Made by a program: the position numbers and the translations under genes. A DNA stretch of 64,000 nucleotides, taken from an uncultured Flavobacteriaceae bacterium. GTDB lineage: Bacteria; Bacteroidota; Bacteroidia; Flavobacteriales; Flavobacteriaceae. The DNA is taken from positions 310,001 to 374,000 of the forward strand of contig CANNCA010000001.1 in NCBI GenBank assembly GCA_947503005.1. The letters run 5' to 3'. Of this stretch, positions 41,939 through 50,102 are shown piece by piece (position 1 is the stretch's first letter; each line of letters opens with the position of its first letter). The notes under the pieces were generated by a model that saw only the letters and a list, made by a program, of their open reading frames with translations, did no database searches and was not told the DNA's origin.

Positions 41939-42669
41939 GTACTAAAAGAACATTAGTAATAGGGGATATCCATTCTGGATTAAAGGGGCTCGAAGAGGTT
42001 TTGCAAAAGGCGAACGTCACCACAAAGGATTCCTTGATCTTTTTAGGGGATTATGTTGATGGATGGAGTGAAGCGGTAGAAACAGTAGAATTTTTACTTG
42101 CCTTGAACCGAACACATCAATGTATTTTTATTAGAGGGAATCACGATGAACTTTGTTTGAATTGGTTACAAGAAGGAGCCGACAATCCTATGTGGGTGCA
42201 ACATGGTGGCGCAGCTACAATTATGTCTTACCAAAAAGCTGATAATGAGACTATTGACTCCCATATGCTGTTCTATCAAAATCTTAAGAATTATTACTTG
42301 GATGAAGAAAACAGATTATTTCTTCATGCAGGCTTTACCAACCTTAAGGGGGTAGAATATGAATATTTTCCAAAAATATTTTATTGGGATAGAACGCTGT
42401 GGGAATTGGCAAACTCAATGGATCACGATTTGCCGAAAGAGGATGTCAGATATCCTAAGCGACTGACCCACTATAAAGAAATATATATTGGGCATACGCC
42501 CATTTCTAAAACCGGAAGTGCACAGCCCAAAAATGTGGCGAACGTTTGGAATATAGATACCGGGGCAGCTTTTAAAGGCCCATTATCCATAATGGATATC
42601 GATACCAAAGAAGTTTGGCAAAGTGATCCCGTACATACTTTTTATCCTGATGAGAAAGGTAGAAATTGA
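41935..42669 (+). CDS. Calcineurin-like metallophosphoesterase
   Basis: A 244-residue protein phosphatase-type metallophosphoesterase. Metal ligands are visible in GDIHSG (D11, H13), GDYVDGW (D39) and RGNHDE (N69, H70), with later histidines in FLHAGF and IGHTPI. This resembles the PrpA/ApaH-like phosphatases that act on phosphoserine, phosphothreonine or dinucleotides; the substrate is not set. Its ATG overlaps the zinc-ribbon gene stop (ATGA), suggesting a shared operon with the SPFH pair. Confidence 0.85.
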   Translation: MSTKRTLVIGDIHSGLKGLEEVLQKANVTTKDSLIFLGDYVDGWSEAVETVEFLLALNRTHQCIFIRGNHDELCLNWLQEGADNPMWVQHGGAATIMSYQKADNETIDSHMLFYQNLKNYYLDEENRLFLHAGFTNLKGVEYEYFPKIFYWDRTLWELANSMDHDLPKEDVRYPKRLTHYKEIYIGHTPISKTGSAQPKNVANVWNIDTGAAFKGPLSIMDIDTKEVWQSDPVHTFYPDEKGRN

Positions 42670-42729
42670 AAAATCATCAGTTTTAAAAGGTTTTGTCATA
42701 TTATTGACGAACTTTGTAAAAAATAGAAT

Positions 42730-43725
42730 ATGCCCGAGAAAAATATACGACTAGAGGTGATGCAGGCCATTGAGCCTCAGGTGGAAGGCTTTATGGATAA
42801 ATTCTTAATACCAGTGGAAGATATTTGGCAACCTTCTGATTTCTTGCCCGATTCTGAAAATGATAACTTTTTAGATGCGGTTGAGACGCTTCGCGGAGAG
42901 TCGAAGGAACTAGGATATGACTTTTGGGTGACCATGGTCGCTGATACCATTACTGAAGAGGCTTTGCCCACTTATGAATCGTGGTTGATGGATGTCGAAG
43001 GAATCAATCAACATGACGGCAAGACCAATGGATGGTCTAAATGGGTACGCGCTTGGACAGGGGAGGAAAACCGGCACGGTGATGTGTTAAATAAATATTT
43101 GTACCTATCTGGCCGGGTCAATATGCGGGAAGTTGAAATTACGACTCAACACTTATTGACAGATGGATTCGATATCGGAACGGACCGTGATCCTTACAAA
43201 AACTTTGTTTATACATCTTTTCAAGAACTGGCTACGAACATCTCTCATAAAAGGGTTGGTCAGATAGCCAAGAAAAAAGGAAATGCCCTTTTGGGTAAGA
43301 TGTGTACCATAATTGCCGGAGATGAGATGCGTCATCATTTGGCTTATCGTGAATTCGTAAAAACCATTTTTGGAGAAGACCCATCAGGAATGATGTTGGC
43401 GTTTGCCGACATGATGAAAAAGAAGATTGTGATGCCGGCTCATTTTTTGAGAGAATCAGGAGGTTTTATTGGAGAGGCGTTTGAGAATTTTTCCAACTGT
43501 GCACAACGTTTAGGCGTGTATACTGCTCAAGATTATGTTGAGATATTACGAAAATTGAACGTGTATTGGGAGTTAGAAACCGTTAGAAGTCTTTCAGAAG
43601 AGGCCGAAAAAGCCCGTGATTATTTAATTAGACTTCCTGAGCGATTAGAGCGAATCGCGGAACGCATGAAATTTCCCGAAGACCAATATCGTTTTAAATG
43701 GGTAGAAGCTAATGGGATGGTGTAA
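42730..43725 (+). CDS. Acyl-ACP desaturase
   Basis: A 331-residue soluble diiron desaturase that puts a double bond into acyl chains bound to ACP. The diiron ligands are in EENRHG (112-117) and DEMRHH (198-203), within the helical bundle. WVRAWTGEENRHG and FQELATNISHKRVG are family hallmarks. Length is normal for the bacterial form. It lies 60 bases after the phosphoesterase gene and is followed by a strong terminator. Lipid unsaturation would help cold-adapted marine growth, which is inference. Confidence 0.92.
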   Translation: MPEKNIRLEVMQAIEPQVEGFMDKFLIPVEDIWQPSDFLPDSENDNFLDAVETLRGESKELGYDFWVTMVADTITEEALPTYESWLMDVEGINQHDGKTNGWSKWVRAWTGEENRHGDVLNKYLYLSGRVNMREVEITTQHLLTDGFDIGTDRDPYKNFVYTSFQELATNISHKRVGQIAKKKGNALLGKMCTIIAGDEMRHHLAYREFVKTIFGEDPSGMMLAFADMMKKKIVMPAHFLRESGGFIGEAFENFSNCAQRLGVYTAQDYVEILRKLNVYWELETVRSLSEEAEKARDYLIRLPERLERIAERMKFPEDQYRFKWVEANGMV

Positions 43726-43778
43726 GCCCGCAAACACCTATTGAAGGAGCTGCTTTGTGAGAATATGACAAGTTACAA

Positions 43779-43818
43779 TACAAAAAATCCGATGTATTTC
43801 TACATCGGATTTTTTGTA
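43779..43818. terminator. Two-way intrinsic terminator
   Basis: Perfect 18-bp stem (43779-43796 with 43801-43818) with a TTTC loop and T runs on both strands. It ends both the desaturase gene and the convergent helix-hairpin-helix gene. Confidence 0.9.
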
Positions 43819-43834
43819 TAATTATATTGAATGA

Positions 43835-44404
43835 TTACAGTTTCCCGTGATCATGTTCGTCCTGCCATTTTGCCAATTCGGCCCATTTGCCTTCATAACA
43901 CATTTTAGCTTGCATTGGCCAAGATGCCGGATCGTGAACTTTATAGCGATCTCCACCACCATCTAGGATTTCCTGACATCTGGCAACAGCTGTTTCAGAT
44001 AATGCCTTCCAAGTTCGAATACCAGCGTTGTTGAACATCTCTGAAATTTTAGGACCAATCCCTTCTACTACTTTTAAATCGTCTTCTTTAACAGGTTTAC
44101 CTAAAGCTGCCTTGGCGGCATTCGCATCAAATGGTAATTTTGTTTCAGGAGCACTTGCCGTCAATGAAGAGGCTGCTACAACAGTGCTAGCTGCTGCTGC
44201 TGTCGTAGCAGCAGTTAATTTACCTTTACATGCATCAAGATCTGCTTGTAATTTGGCATTCTTGTCTTTCCATGTATTAAGTTCTACTGAATTATCAATT
44301 GTGGTACTTGAACCTTTACCAATGAGGTATCCTAAAATTCCACAAATTAAGCCGGTCAATAATGGTATCAGCCAGCACCAAATGTTCATATTTTCAAAAT
44401 CCAT
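43835..44404 (-). CDS. Membrane-anchored helix-hairpin-helix protein
   Basis: A 189-residue protein. An N-terminal transmembrane helix (WCWLIPLLTGLICGILGYLIG, about 9-29) is followed by a short coiled region (DKNAKLQADLDACK) and an alanine-rich stretch (about 65-95). A C-terminal helix-hairpin-helix (VVEGIGPKISEMFNNAGIRTWKAL) resembles the DUF4332/NADH dehydrogenase subunit E-like fold. The GIGP motif is the classic DNA- or protein-binding turn. It lies 26 bases after the OmpA-type gene on the same strand, so the two may form a unit. Function unknown. Confidence 0.7.
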   Translation of the reverse strand: MDFENMNIWCWLIPLLTGLICGILGYLIGKGSSTTIDNSVELNTWKDKNAKLQADLDACKGKLTAATTAAAASTVVAASSLTASAPETKLPFDANAAKAALGKPVKEDDLKVVEGIGPKISEMFNNAGIRTWKALSETAVARCQEILDGGGDRYKVHDPASWPMQAKMCYEGKWAELAKWQDEHDHGKL

Positions 44405-44430
44405 GTTCTTTTATTTTAATGTTTAATTGA

Positions 44431-45339
44431 TTAGTTTAATGTGACAACAGTACGTCTGTTCTTAGCTTTGCCCTCTTCTGTAGCATTAGTTTCGATAGGT
44501 TCGTTCTGACCTTTTGAGGTAGCATTGATTTTTGCGGCCGAAATCCCATTTTGCATAAGATAATCCTTAGCAAAATCTGCTCGATTTTGACCAAGTCGCA
44601 AGTTGCTTGAAGCTTTACCGGTATTATCGGTATGGCCAGTTACGACCGCTTTTGCATCCGCAACTTTATCCAAATACCTTGATATGTCCGCAACTTTTTG
44701 GCGCTGTTCAGCCGTAAGGTTAATCGATGCTTCTGCGGTATCAAAATAAAGAACGAGCGGATCCGCCTTAATTTTCTCGTAAAGTGCCTTCAGCTCATCT
44801 TCGGCATCTGCAGCTTGGTCGGCAAGCCCATAAGCTATAGGTCCCAAGTAAACATTGTCCTTCGGTATCATCTCATCCATCAATTTGCCCATGGTATTGA
44901 TTTGAGTAGACGAAATTCCGTTTTCGGCCAAATGGTTCTTTACGGCATTTGCACGTGCTAAACCTAAATTCGGATAAGCGGTATTGTTAGTCTCATCCGA
45001 TTTATAGTACCCGGTCACATTGATAACCTTACCTGTATTTTCGGACAAGAAGGTTTTCAAGCTAACTATACCGTCGGTTACTTTTTGTGAAAGGGGGCTT
45101 AAAATAGATGATGACGACATATTAAAATTGTAATTGTCGTTTTCGTTGTACGCATATGCCCCGTCGCTGAATGCAAAAGGATATGACGTAGCTTCGGGTG
45201 TCACTGGTGCCGTTACCGCTTCTTTAACAGGTTCTTCTTTATCATGTGAACCGCATGAGCTACAGTAATTCACATAAAAATAGATTCCCGCAAGAATGGT
45301 AATGAGCATCAACAACACATTCGTAGTTGTTTTTGTCAT
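44431..45339 (-). CDS. OmpA-family protein with two OmpA-like domains
   Basis: A 302-residue protein with an N-terminal transmembrane helix (VLLMLITILAGIYFYVNYCSSC, about 8-29), which carries the cysteine cluster CSSCGS just outside. Two OmpA-like peptidoglycan-binding domains follow. The first (about 75-165) is degenerate, lacking the TDxxG motif but keeping LGLARANAVKNHL; the second (about 190-300) is complete (VTGHTDNTGKASSNLRLGQNRA, KNRRTVVTL). It lies upstream of the helix-hairpin-helix gene. Likely a periplasmic protein tethered to the inner membrane that grips the cell wall. Confidence 0.85.
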   Translation of the reverse strand: MTKTTTNVLLMLITILAGIYFYVNYCSSCGSHDKEEPVKEAVTAPVTPEATSYPFAFSDGAYAYNENDNYNFNMSSSSILSPLSQKVTDGIVSLKTFLSENTGKVINVTGYYKSDETNNTAYPNLGLARANAVKNHLAENGISSTQINTMGKLMDEMIPKDNVYLGPIAYGLADQAADAEDELKALYEKIKADPLVLYFDTAEASINLTAEQRQKVADISRYLDKVADAKAVVTGHTDNTGKASSNLRLGQNRADFAKDYLMQNGISAAKINATSKGQNEPIETNATEEGKAKNRRTVVTLN

Positions 45340-45722
45340 TGTTAAAATTCATTTAGTGTTTGTCCTACAATGTATTAAAAAAATTCCTTAAAATGTTAAA
45401 ACTTTCCCATTAAATGCTAAAAATCAACAGTATATACAATTGAAGAAAATTGTTGAACGACTACCATTCACACAGTTTTGTCCACCATCTATGAATAAGT
45501 TATTTTTTTACATATGTGATAGAATGAAATTGAAACAAAATATTCGAAAACCCTGTCGCTCTCGACAAAGTTCCGGCAGTGTTATAGGGTTTTATCATAG
45601 ATATCGTTCTGATAGGAATAGTGGGTTTAGAGAAAGAATCGGAAGAAACGATAAAAATGACCAGTTACACAGAAAAATACTCCAATCATACAGAAGTGTA
45701 CAGAAAGACAAGGGTTAAGAGA
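45340..45722. other. Intergenic, no supported gene
   Basis: Upstream region of the OmpA-type gene. A 92-codon frame at 45440-45718 is rich in Arg, Ser and Gln without a recognisable domain and I do not accept it as a gene. Confidence 0.5.
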
Positions 45723-45730
45723 TACATTTG
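45723..45730 (+). promoter_or_regulatory. -7 box of a possible small peptide gene
   Basis: TACATTTG is a perfect TAnnTTTG, ending 30 bases before the ATG at 45761. Confidence 0.5.
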
Positions 45731-45760
45731 ACCAAGATTCAAGTTAGAACTTGTAAGATT

Positions 45761-45895
45761 ATGAAAACAGAACTTGTTAAACTATTGACTTTTGTCTGCA
45801 TGGTTCTTCTTTTAGGACTACAAGAGCTACTTAAAGGTAGCTGGAAGATTCCAGAACTGGAATCTACAGAAGGAAGTCAGGCAAGTAGAAGATAA
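45761..45895 (+). CDS. Possible 44-residue membrane peptide
   Basis: A 44-codon frame starting MKTELVKLLTFVCMVLLLG, a basic start followed by a hydrophobic helix, then a polar tail ending SRR. A perfect -7 box lies 31 bases upstream, and a large hairpin followed by T begins about 45 bases after the stop. These signals support a small transcribed gene, but I recognise no family and the frame could be chance. Confidence 0.4.
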   Translation: MKTELVKLLTFVCMVLLLGLQELLKGSWKIPELESTEGSQASRR

Positions 45896-45939
45896 ATAAT
45901 ATTAAAAATAACTTAGTGTTTGAGTTAGTTTGGTTAATT

Positions 45940-46002
45940 CCGCTGCTATACCAAAACCATCGATCGGGGGAACAATGGATTTTGGATAACAGCGGATTTT
46001 TT
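45940..46002 (+). terminator. Long imperfect hairpin with T tail
   Basis: CCGCTG pairs with CAGCGG at the base, and the CCAAAAcCAT and ATGgaTTTTGG arms pair inside. A run of six T follows on the plus strand. It fits as the terminator of the 45761 peptide gene or of a non-coding RNA. Confidence 0.55.
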
Positions 46003-46138
46003 ATGCATGGAATGTTAACCTTTGAATTGAATTCAACGTTAATATATAAAAAGAAGAGGCTATTAAACTATGGAATTTTAGCTAATCAAAACTATTGACT
46101 GATCCGGATAAAAAGTTTTGAATTCCATGGATAAAATC

Positions 46139-46208
46139 AAAGCTTCTGATCGTTTGAGCCAGTTTGCCTATCGGCAAATGAAGGAGCTAAACAATCAGAA
46201 GCTTTTTT
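46139..46208. terminator. Branched hairpin next to the ALDH gene
   Basis: Outer 12-bp perfect stem (46139-46150 with 46194-46205, AAAGCTTCTGAT) enclosing a GTTTgAGC/GCTaAAC pair and an inner TTTGCC-TATC-GGCAAA hairpin. A six-base T run follows on the plus strand; the minus side has a weaker T-rich end. It lies 13 bases after the ALDH stop. It may be a two-way terminator or the 3' end of a plus-strand RNA. Confidence 0.55.
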
Positions 46209-46220
46209 GTATACTAGATT

Positions 46221-47774
46221 TTATAAATCGAATTTGATTCCTTGAGCCAATGGGAGTTCGGTGGTATAATTGATTGTATTCGTCTGTCTTCTCATGTAAA
46301 TCTTCCATGCATCAGAACCGGATTCGCGACCACCACCAGTTTCTTTTTCACCTCCGAAAGCACCACCGATTTCTGCTCCCGAAGTACCAATATTGACATT
46401 AGCGATCCCACAATCACTACCGCCTTGACTTAAGAAACGCTCGGCTTCCCGTAAGTTGTTCGTCATTATCGCGGATGATAGTCCTTGTACCACACCATTT
46501 TGAATGGCGATGGCATTTTCAACATCTCCAGAATATTTTAATAGGTAAAGCACGGGAGCAAAAGTCTCATGTTGTACGATTTCAAAATCATTATTCGCTT
46601 CTGCGATGGCCGGTTTTACGTAACAACCGCTTTCATAACCTTCGCCTTCCAATACGCCACCTTCAATAATTACTTTACCGCCTTCGGCAACCACTTTTTC
46701 AAGCGCTTTTTTATAATGGCTTACAGCTTCGGTATCAATTAGAGGACCAACATGGTTATTTTCATCCAGTGGATTTCCGATGCGTAATTGTCCATAAGCG
46801 GCGACGACCGCATCTTTTACTTTATCATAAATTGAATCGTGAATAATCAATCTTCGAGTAGAAGTGCAACGCTGCCCTGCGGTACCTACAGCTCCAAAAA
46901 CTGCACCGATAACGGTCATTTTAATATCAGCATCCGGAGTTACAATGATCGCATTGTTTCCTCCTAATTCTAATAAAGACTTTCCTAAACGAGCGGCAAC
47001 CGCTTGCGCTACTATTTTTCCCATTCGAATGGAACCGGTGGCTGAAACCAAAGGAATACGACCATCTTGGGTCATCATTTCTCCAACTTTATAATCCCCA
47101 TTAATCAAACAAGAAATTCCTTCTGGAAGGTCATTTGCTTTAAAGACTTCAGCAGCTATGTTTTGACAAGCAACTCCGCACAAAGGTGTTTTTTCGGATG
47201 GTTTCCAAACACAAACATCACCACAAATCCATGCTAGAGCAGTATTCCATGCCCAAACAGCAACAGGAAAATTAAAAGCTGAAATAATACCGACAACTCC
47301 TAATGGATGGTACTGCTCATACATTCGGTGACCTGGGCGTTCAGAGTGCATGGTCAAACCATGTAACTGTCTTGAAAGTCCGACTGCGAAATCACAGATG
47401 TCTATCATTTCTTGAACCTCCCCTAGACCTTCTTGATAACTTTTGCCCATTTCATAGGAAACCAATTTTCCTAAGGCTTCTTTTTTCTCTCTGAGTTTTT
47501 CGCCAAACTGGCGTACAATTTCACCACGTAAAGGTGCTGGTTTCAGTCGCCAAGTTTTGAATGCCATTGTAGCGGCTACCATCACTTTTTCATAATCCTC
47601 TTGCGATGTAGTTTTGACTTTTCCAATCAATGTACCATCTACTGGGGAGTACGATTCAATGATTTCTCCTGAAGAAAAATTATTCGAACCTGTTGAGGTA
47701 CCTTCGTTGACTTCTTTGAGGCCTAATGTTTTCAAAGCATCATCGATACCAAATTCTGTTGCGATTTTCGACAT
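46221..47774 (-). CDS. Aldehyde dehydrogenase, ALDH7 (antiquitin) type
   Basis: A 517-residue NAD-dependent aldehyde dehydrogenase. The catalytic cysteine is C303 (GTAGQRCTSTRR) and the general base E269 (LLELGGNNAI). The C-terminal GGEKETGGGRESGSDAWKIYMRRQTNTINY is typical of the ALDH7 group, whose members oxidise alpha-aminoadipic semialdehyde in lysine breakdown, or related semialdehydes. A perfect -7 box lies 38 bases upstream. The nearby 3-hydroxyanthranilate dioxygenase might suggest a link to tryptophan degradation, but the family points to lysine; I leave the substrate open. Confidence 0.88.
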   Translation of the reverse strand: MSKIATEFGIDDALKTLGLKEVNEGTSTGSNNFSSGEIIESYSPVDGTLIGKVKTTSQEDYEKVMVAATMAFKTWRLKPAPLRGEIVRQFGEKLREKKEALGKLVSYEMGKSYQEGLGEVQEMIDICDFAVGLSRQLHGLTMHSERPGHRMYEQYHPLGVVGIISAFNFPVAVWAWNTALAWICGDVCVWKPSEKTPLCGVACQNIAAEVFKANDLPEGISCLINGDYKVGEMMTQDGRIPLVSATGSIRMGKIVAQAVAARLGKSLLELGGNNAIIVTPDADIKMTVIGAVFGAVGTAGQRCTSTRRLIIHDSIYDKVKDAVVAAYGQLRIGNPLDENNHVGPLIDTEAVSHYKKALEKVVAEGGKVIIEGGVLEGEGYESGCYVKPAIAEANNDFEIVQHETFAPVLYLLKYSGDVENAIAIQNGVVQGLSSAIMTNNLREAERFLSQGGSDCGIANVNIGTSGAEIGGAFGGEKETGGGRESGSDAWKIYMRRQTNTINYTTELPLAQGIKFDL

Positions 47775-47811
47775 TTTATAACTTTTTGAACGTGAATTGT
47801 TAAATATTCGA

Positions 47812-47819
47812 CAAAGCTA
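47812..47819 (-). promoter_or_regulatory. -7 box of the aldehyde dehydrogenase gene
   Basis: TAGCTTTG on the minus strand is a perfect TAnnTTTG, 38 bases before the ATG. It lies in the gap after the SnoaL-like gene, so the dehydrogenase has its own start. Confidence 0.6.
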
Positions 47820-47835
47820 CGAATAAAGTCCTGAT

Positions 47836-48243
47836 TTACTCCTGCTTTCTAAGCACGGTCATTTTTGTAATCTTTTCACGATGCACCTCGTAAATCAACA
47901 CCAATTCAATAGGTGTATCGCTTCCTTTTCTTCCGGTAATATATTCGTGGTCGATTACTTTGTTGTCGAACACGGTTCTAGTTAATATTTTGGAGTGTAG
48001 TTTAGGAGAAGCCTCCAACAAGTCGGAATATACTTTCTTGCACGCATCGTATCCTTCCAAAGTAATTTCTCCAGTTGTGAAGTCGTGCATGGTAACGTTT
48101 TCATCAATAACGGACATGAACCCCTCAATATCCCGATTGTTATAGGATTCCAATTGTTTTTGTACTACTTCTTCAGGAGTCATTTGCGCAGATAGGGATA
48201 CTAGGGTCAAAAATAAGCAAAGCGTCAATAGGCTTTTTATCAT
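47836..48243 (-). CDS. Exported SnoaL/NTF2-like protein
   Basis: A 135-residue protein from the ATG at 48243, which overlaps the DUF1304 stop (ATGA) and gives a signal peptide (MIKSLLTLCLFLTLVSLSAQ). The longer frame upstream reads through the DUF1304 gene in another phase and is not real. The mature part is one NTF2-like cone: VVQKQLESYNNRDIEGFMSVIDENVTMHDF and later VLIYEVHREKITKMTVLRK. Such domains bind small molecules or have hydrolase/isomerase roles. Substrate unknown. Confidence 0.75.
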   Translation of the reverse strand: MIKSLLTLCLFLTLVSLSAQMTPEEVVQKQLESYNNRDIEGFMSVIDENVTMHDFTTGEITLEGYDACKKVYSDLLEASPKLHSKILTRTVFDNKVIDHEYITGRKGSDTPIELVLIYEVHREKITKMTVLRKQE

Positions 48244-48602
48244 TTTAAAAGAATAAGAGTGATAGTTATTAGAGCAGGTAATGCCTGAATAAAGAATATC
48301 TTCTTGGTGACAGTTAACGCACCGTAGATTCCCGCAACGACAACACACCCTAAAAAGAAAAGTGCAATTTTGTCACTCCAATTAGAGTCTACCATGAAAT
48401 ACGTCCAGATTAATCCAGCAGCTAAAAAGCCATTGTACAATCCTTGATTGGCAGCCATTGATTTTGTCGGGCCAAATAAATCCTTAGGAAAATTTCTAAA
48501 AACTTTAGGCCCTTTTGTAGTCCAGGCGAACATCTCAAAGTACAGAAAATAGAGATGAAGAAATGCGACTAGACCGATTAAAATTTTTATGATTAGTTCC
48601 AT
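48240..48602 (-). CDS. DUF1304 membrane protein
   Basis: A 120-residue protein with four predicted transmembrane helices. The early HLYFLYFEMFAWTTKGPKVF and MAANQGLYNGFLAAGLIW are typical of DUF1304. Function of the family is unknown. It starts three bases after the dioxygenase stop and its stop overlaps the SnoaL-like start, so the three genes form one unit. Confidence 0.85.
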   Translation of the reverse strand: MELIIKILIGLVAFLHLYFLYFEMFAWTTKGPKVFRNFPKDLFGPTKSMAANQGLYNGFLAAGLIWTYFMVDSNWSDKIALFFLGCVVVAGIYGALTVTKKIFFIQALPALITITLILLK

Positions 48603-48605
48603 AGT

Positions 48606-49145
48606 TTATTCTTGTGCTATAAAGCGTTCATCCACAGGCATCACGGAACCACAATTTTTACAAGTTCGCAGTTCTTTGGAACCGTAAAAATGTTTGAAAT
48701 GCTCCAAGAAATCTTTTTCGATATCGTTAAGGGTGAAATAAGCCTCGTAAAGTTTGTGGTTGCAATTATCGCAGAACCAAAGTAGGCCGTCATCAACTTT
48801 CATTTCCGAGCGTTTGCGTTCAATTACTAAACCAATGCTTCCTTCATGACGAACAGGTGAATGAGGCACCTTTGCTGGATGTAAGTACATATCTCCCGGG
48901 CCTAATTTCATCGTTTTCTTCTGCCGATCCTCTTGAATATGAACTTCAATGTTTCCTTCCAATTGATAGAAAAGCTCTTCGGTTTCATTGTAGTGATAGT
49001 CTTTTCGGGCATTGGGTCCGGCGACGACCATGACAATATAGTCTCCGGCATCTTTATAAAGATTTTTATTGCCTACCGGGGGTTTTAAAGTATGACGATT
49101 TTCTTCGATCCACTTGTTGAGGTTGAAAGGGGGTGCTATTGCCAT
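48606..49145 (-). CDS. 3-hydroxyanthranilate 3,4-dioxygenase
   Basis: Opens the ring of 3-hydroxyanthranilate in the kynurenine route from tryptophan to quinolinate/NAD or to acetyl-CoA. The 179-residue cupin has iron ligands H51, E57 and H95 (YHYNETEELFY, VPHSP). The rubredoxin-like zinc/iron site of the bacterial enzyme is C125, C128, C162 and C165 (CDNC, CKNC). These positions match the Cupriavidus enzyme. Other kynurenine pathway genes are not in the window. Confidence 0.93.
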   Translation of the reverse strand: MAIAPPFNLNKWIEENRHTLKPPVGNKNLYKDAGDYIVMVVAGPNARKDYHYNETEELFYQLEGNIEVHIQEDRQKKTMKLGPGDMYLHPAKVPHSPVRHEGSIGLVIERKRSEMKVDDGLLWFCDNCNHKLYEAYFTLNDIEKDFLEHFKHFYGSKELRTCKNCGSVMPVDERFIAQE

Positions 49146-49280
49146 TTTCTAGGGTTTGCTGTTTGGCGTTGTTTGGTTATAACACAAACCTTGAACACCA
49201 AACTATTTTTCACTAGATAAACTTACTAAAAGTTTAGAGCTTAAATTTGTGAAAAATCGATTTTTGAAAAACTTAGCCCT

Positions 49281-49757
49281 CTATCTAAAGAATATCTGAG
49301 TAAAATAGTAGTCACCGGCAGCGCTAATTTTGACACTAACTGCGGTATGGGTGAAATCGCCTTCCATGGTTTTTTTGTGGCTTGAACTATTTAGCCAGCC
49401 TTGAAATGCCTCGATTGCGTTGTCATAATCCTTGGCAACATTTTCCGCTACATACTCGGCGCCAATTTGTGAGGAAATTTTAGATGCCCTAGAACTGAAG
49501 TTGTGATGATTGATGTCACCTAAAGAAATCATGTAGTTATTATGCTCATTTGCATATTCATAAGCTACCGAACTAAATTCGAGTTCAGGTTGACCCAAGG
49601 CCATACGGTGTTCATTGACAACAGCCAAGAGTTCTATTTCTACCTCTGTGGCGTTTTCCGCCTCGACAATATTTGTTGTTGCTACCGACTCTTTTGAACA
49701 AGAGGCCAAAGTACATACAAATAAAACGAGGACAACAAATTGCGTTCTCATTTTCAT
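49281..49757 (-). CDS. CAP (SCP/PR-1) domain lipoprotein
   Basis: A 158-residue lipoprotein. The start at 49757 (or 49751) gives MKMRTQFVVLVLFVCTLASC with lipobox TLASC; the open frame extends upstream but only the internal ATG precedes a signal peptide. The mature part is a CAP domain: VNEHRMALGQPELEFSSVAYEYANEHNNYMIS, AENVAKDYDNAIEAFQGWLNSSSHKKTMEGDFTH. The paired HNN/ENV/SSH motifs fit the CAP cavity. Role unknown; CAP proteins of bacteria bind lipids or act as proteases. Confidence 0.82.
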   Translation of the reverse strand: MKMRTQFVVLVLFVCTLASCSKESVATTNIVEAENATEVEIELLAVVNEHRMALGQPELEFSSVAYEYANEHNNYMISLGDINHHNFSSRASKISSQIGAEYVAENVAKDYDNAIEAFQGWLNSSSHKKTMEGDFTHTAVSVKISAAGDYYFTQIFFR

Positions 49758-50102
49758 ACAACGTTCTAAATTGTAAGTAGGCCTTCGAAAAAAGTAGGTG
49801 TGGAGATGTGGGGTATTCTCGTGTTCTAGGCCAACTGGGGTCGTTAGCGTCTGTAATGATACGTAAAATACAGACTTCATCTTTCAAAATTTGAATTTTT
49901 TCGATGAATGGCATGTTCTGGCCAAAACCTTGTAAGTCAAAACATACACATTTAACACTATTTCAATTCCACGTATACAAAGTAATAAATAACGAATGGT
50001 TTTCGTTCTAACAGAATACGGGGGTATTTGGGGCTACATATTCACCGTTTATGGGGAGGTTTTTTGATATGAGCCCTAGTACTTTTAACGAAAATCTATT
50101 CC
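49758..50102. other. Intergenic between the CAP and macroglobulin genes
   Basis: 345 bases between divergent genes. A -7-like TACTTTTA (50080-50087, one mismatch) lies just ahead of the macroglobulin start. A frame on the minus strand beginning MPFIEKIQILKDE at 49914 overlaps the CAP gene and I did not accept it. Confidence 0.45.

Noticed and set aside
45440-45718. 92-codon frame upstream of the small peptide
   Set aside because: Arg- and Ser-rich without a domain, no promoter or start signal.
45916-46098. 60-codon frame over the hairpin
   Set aside because: It runs through the predicted terminator at 45940-46002 and has no protein signature.
49612-49914. Frame beginning MPFIEKIQILKDE
   Set aside because: Overlaps the CAP lipoprotein start in another phase. 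The first residues look protein-like, but the rest does not, so at most it is a gene remnant.
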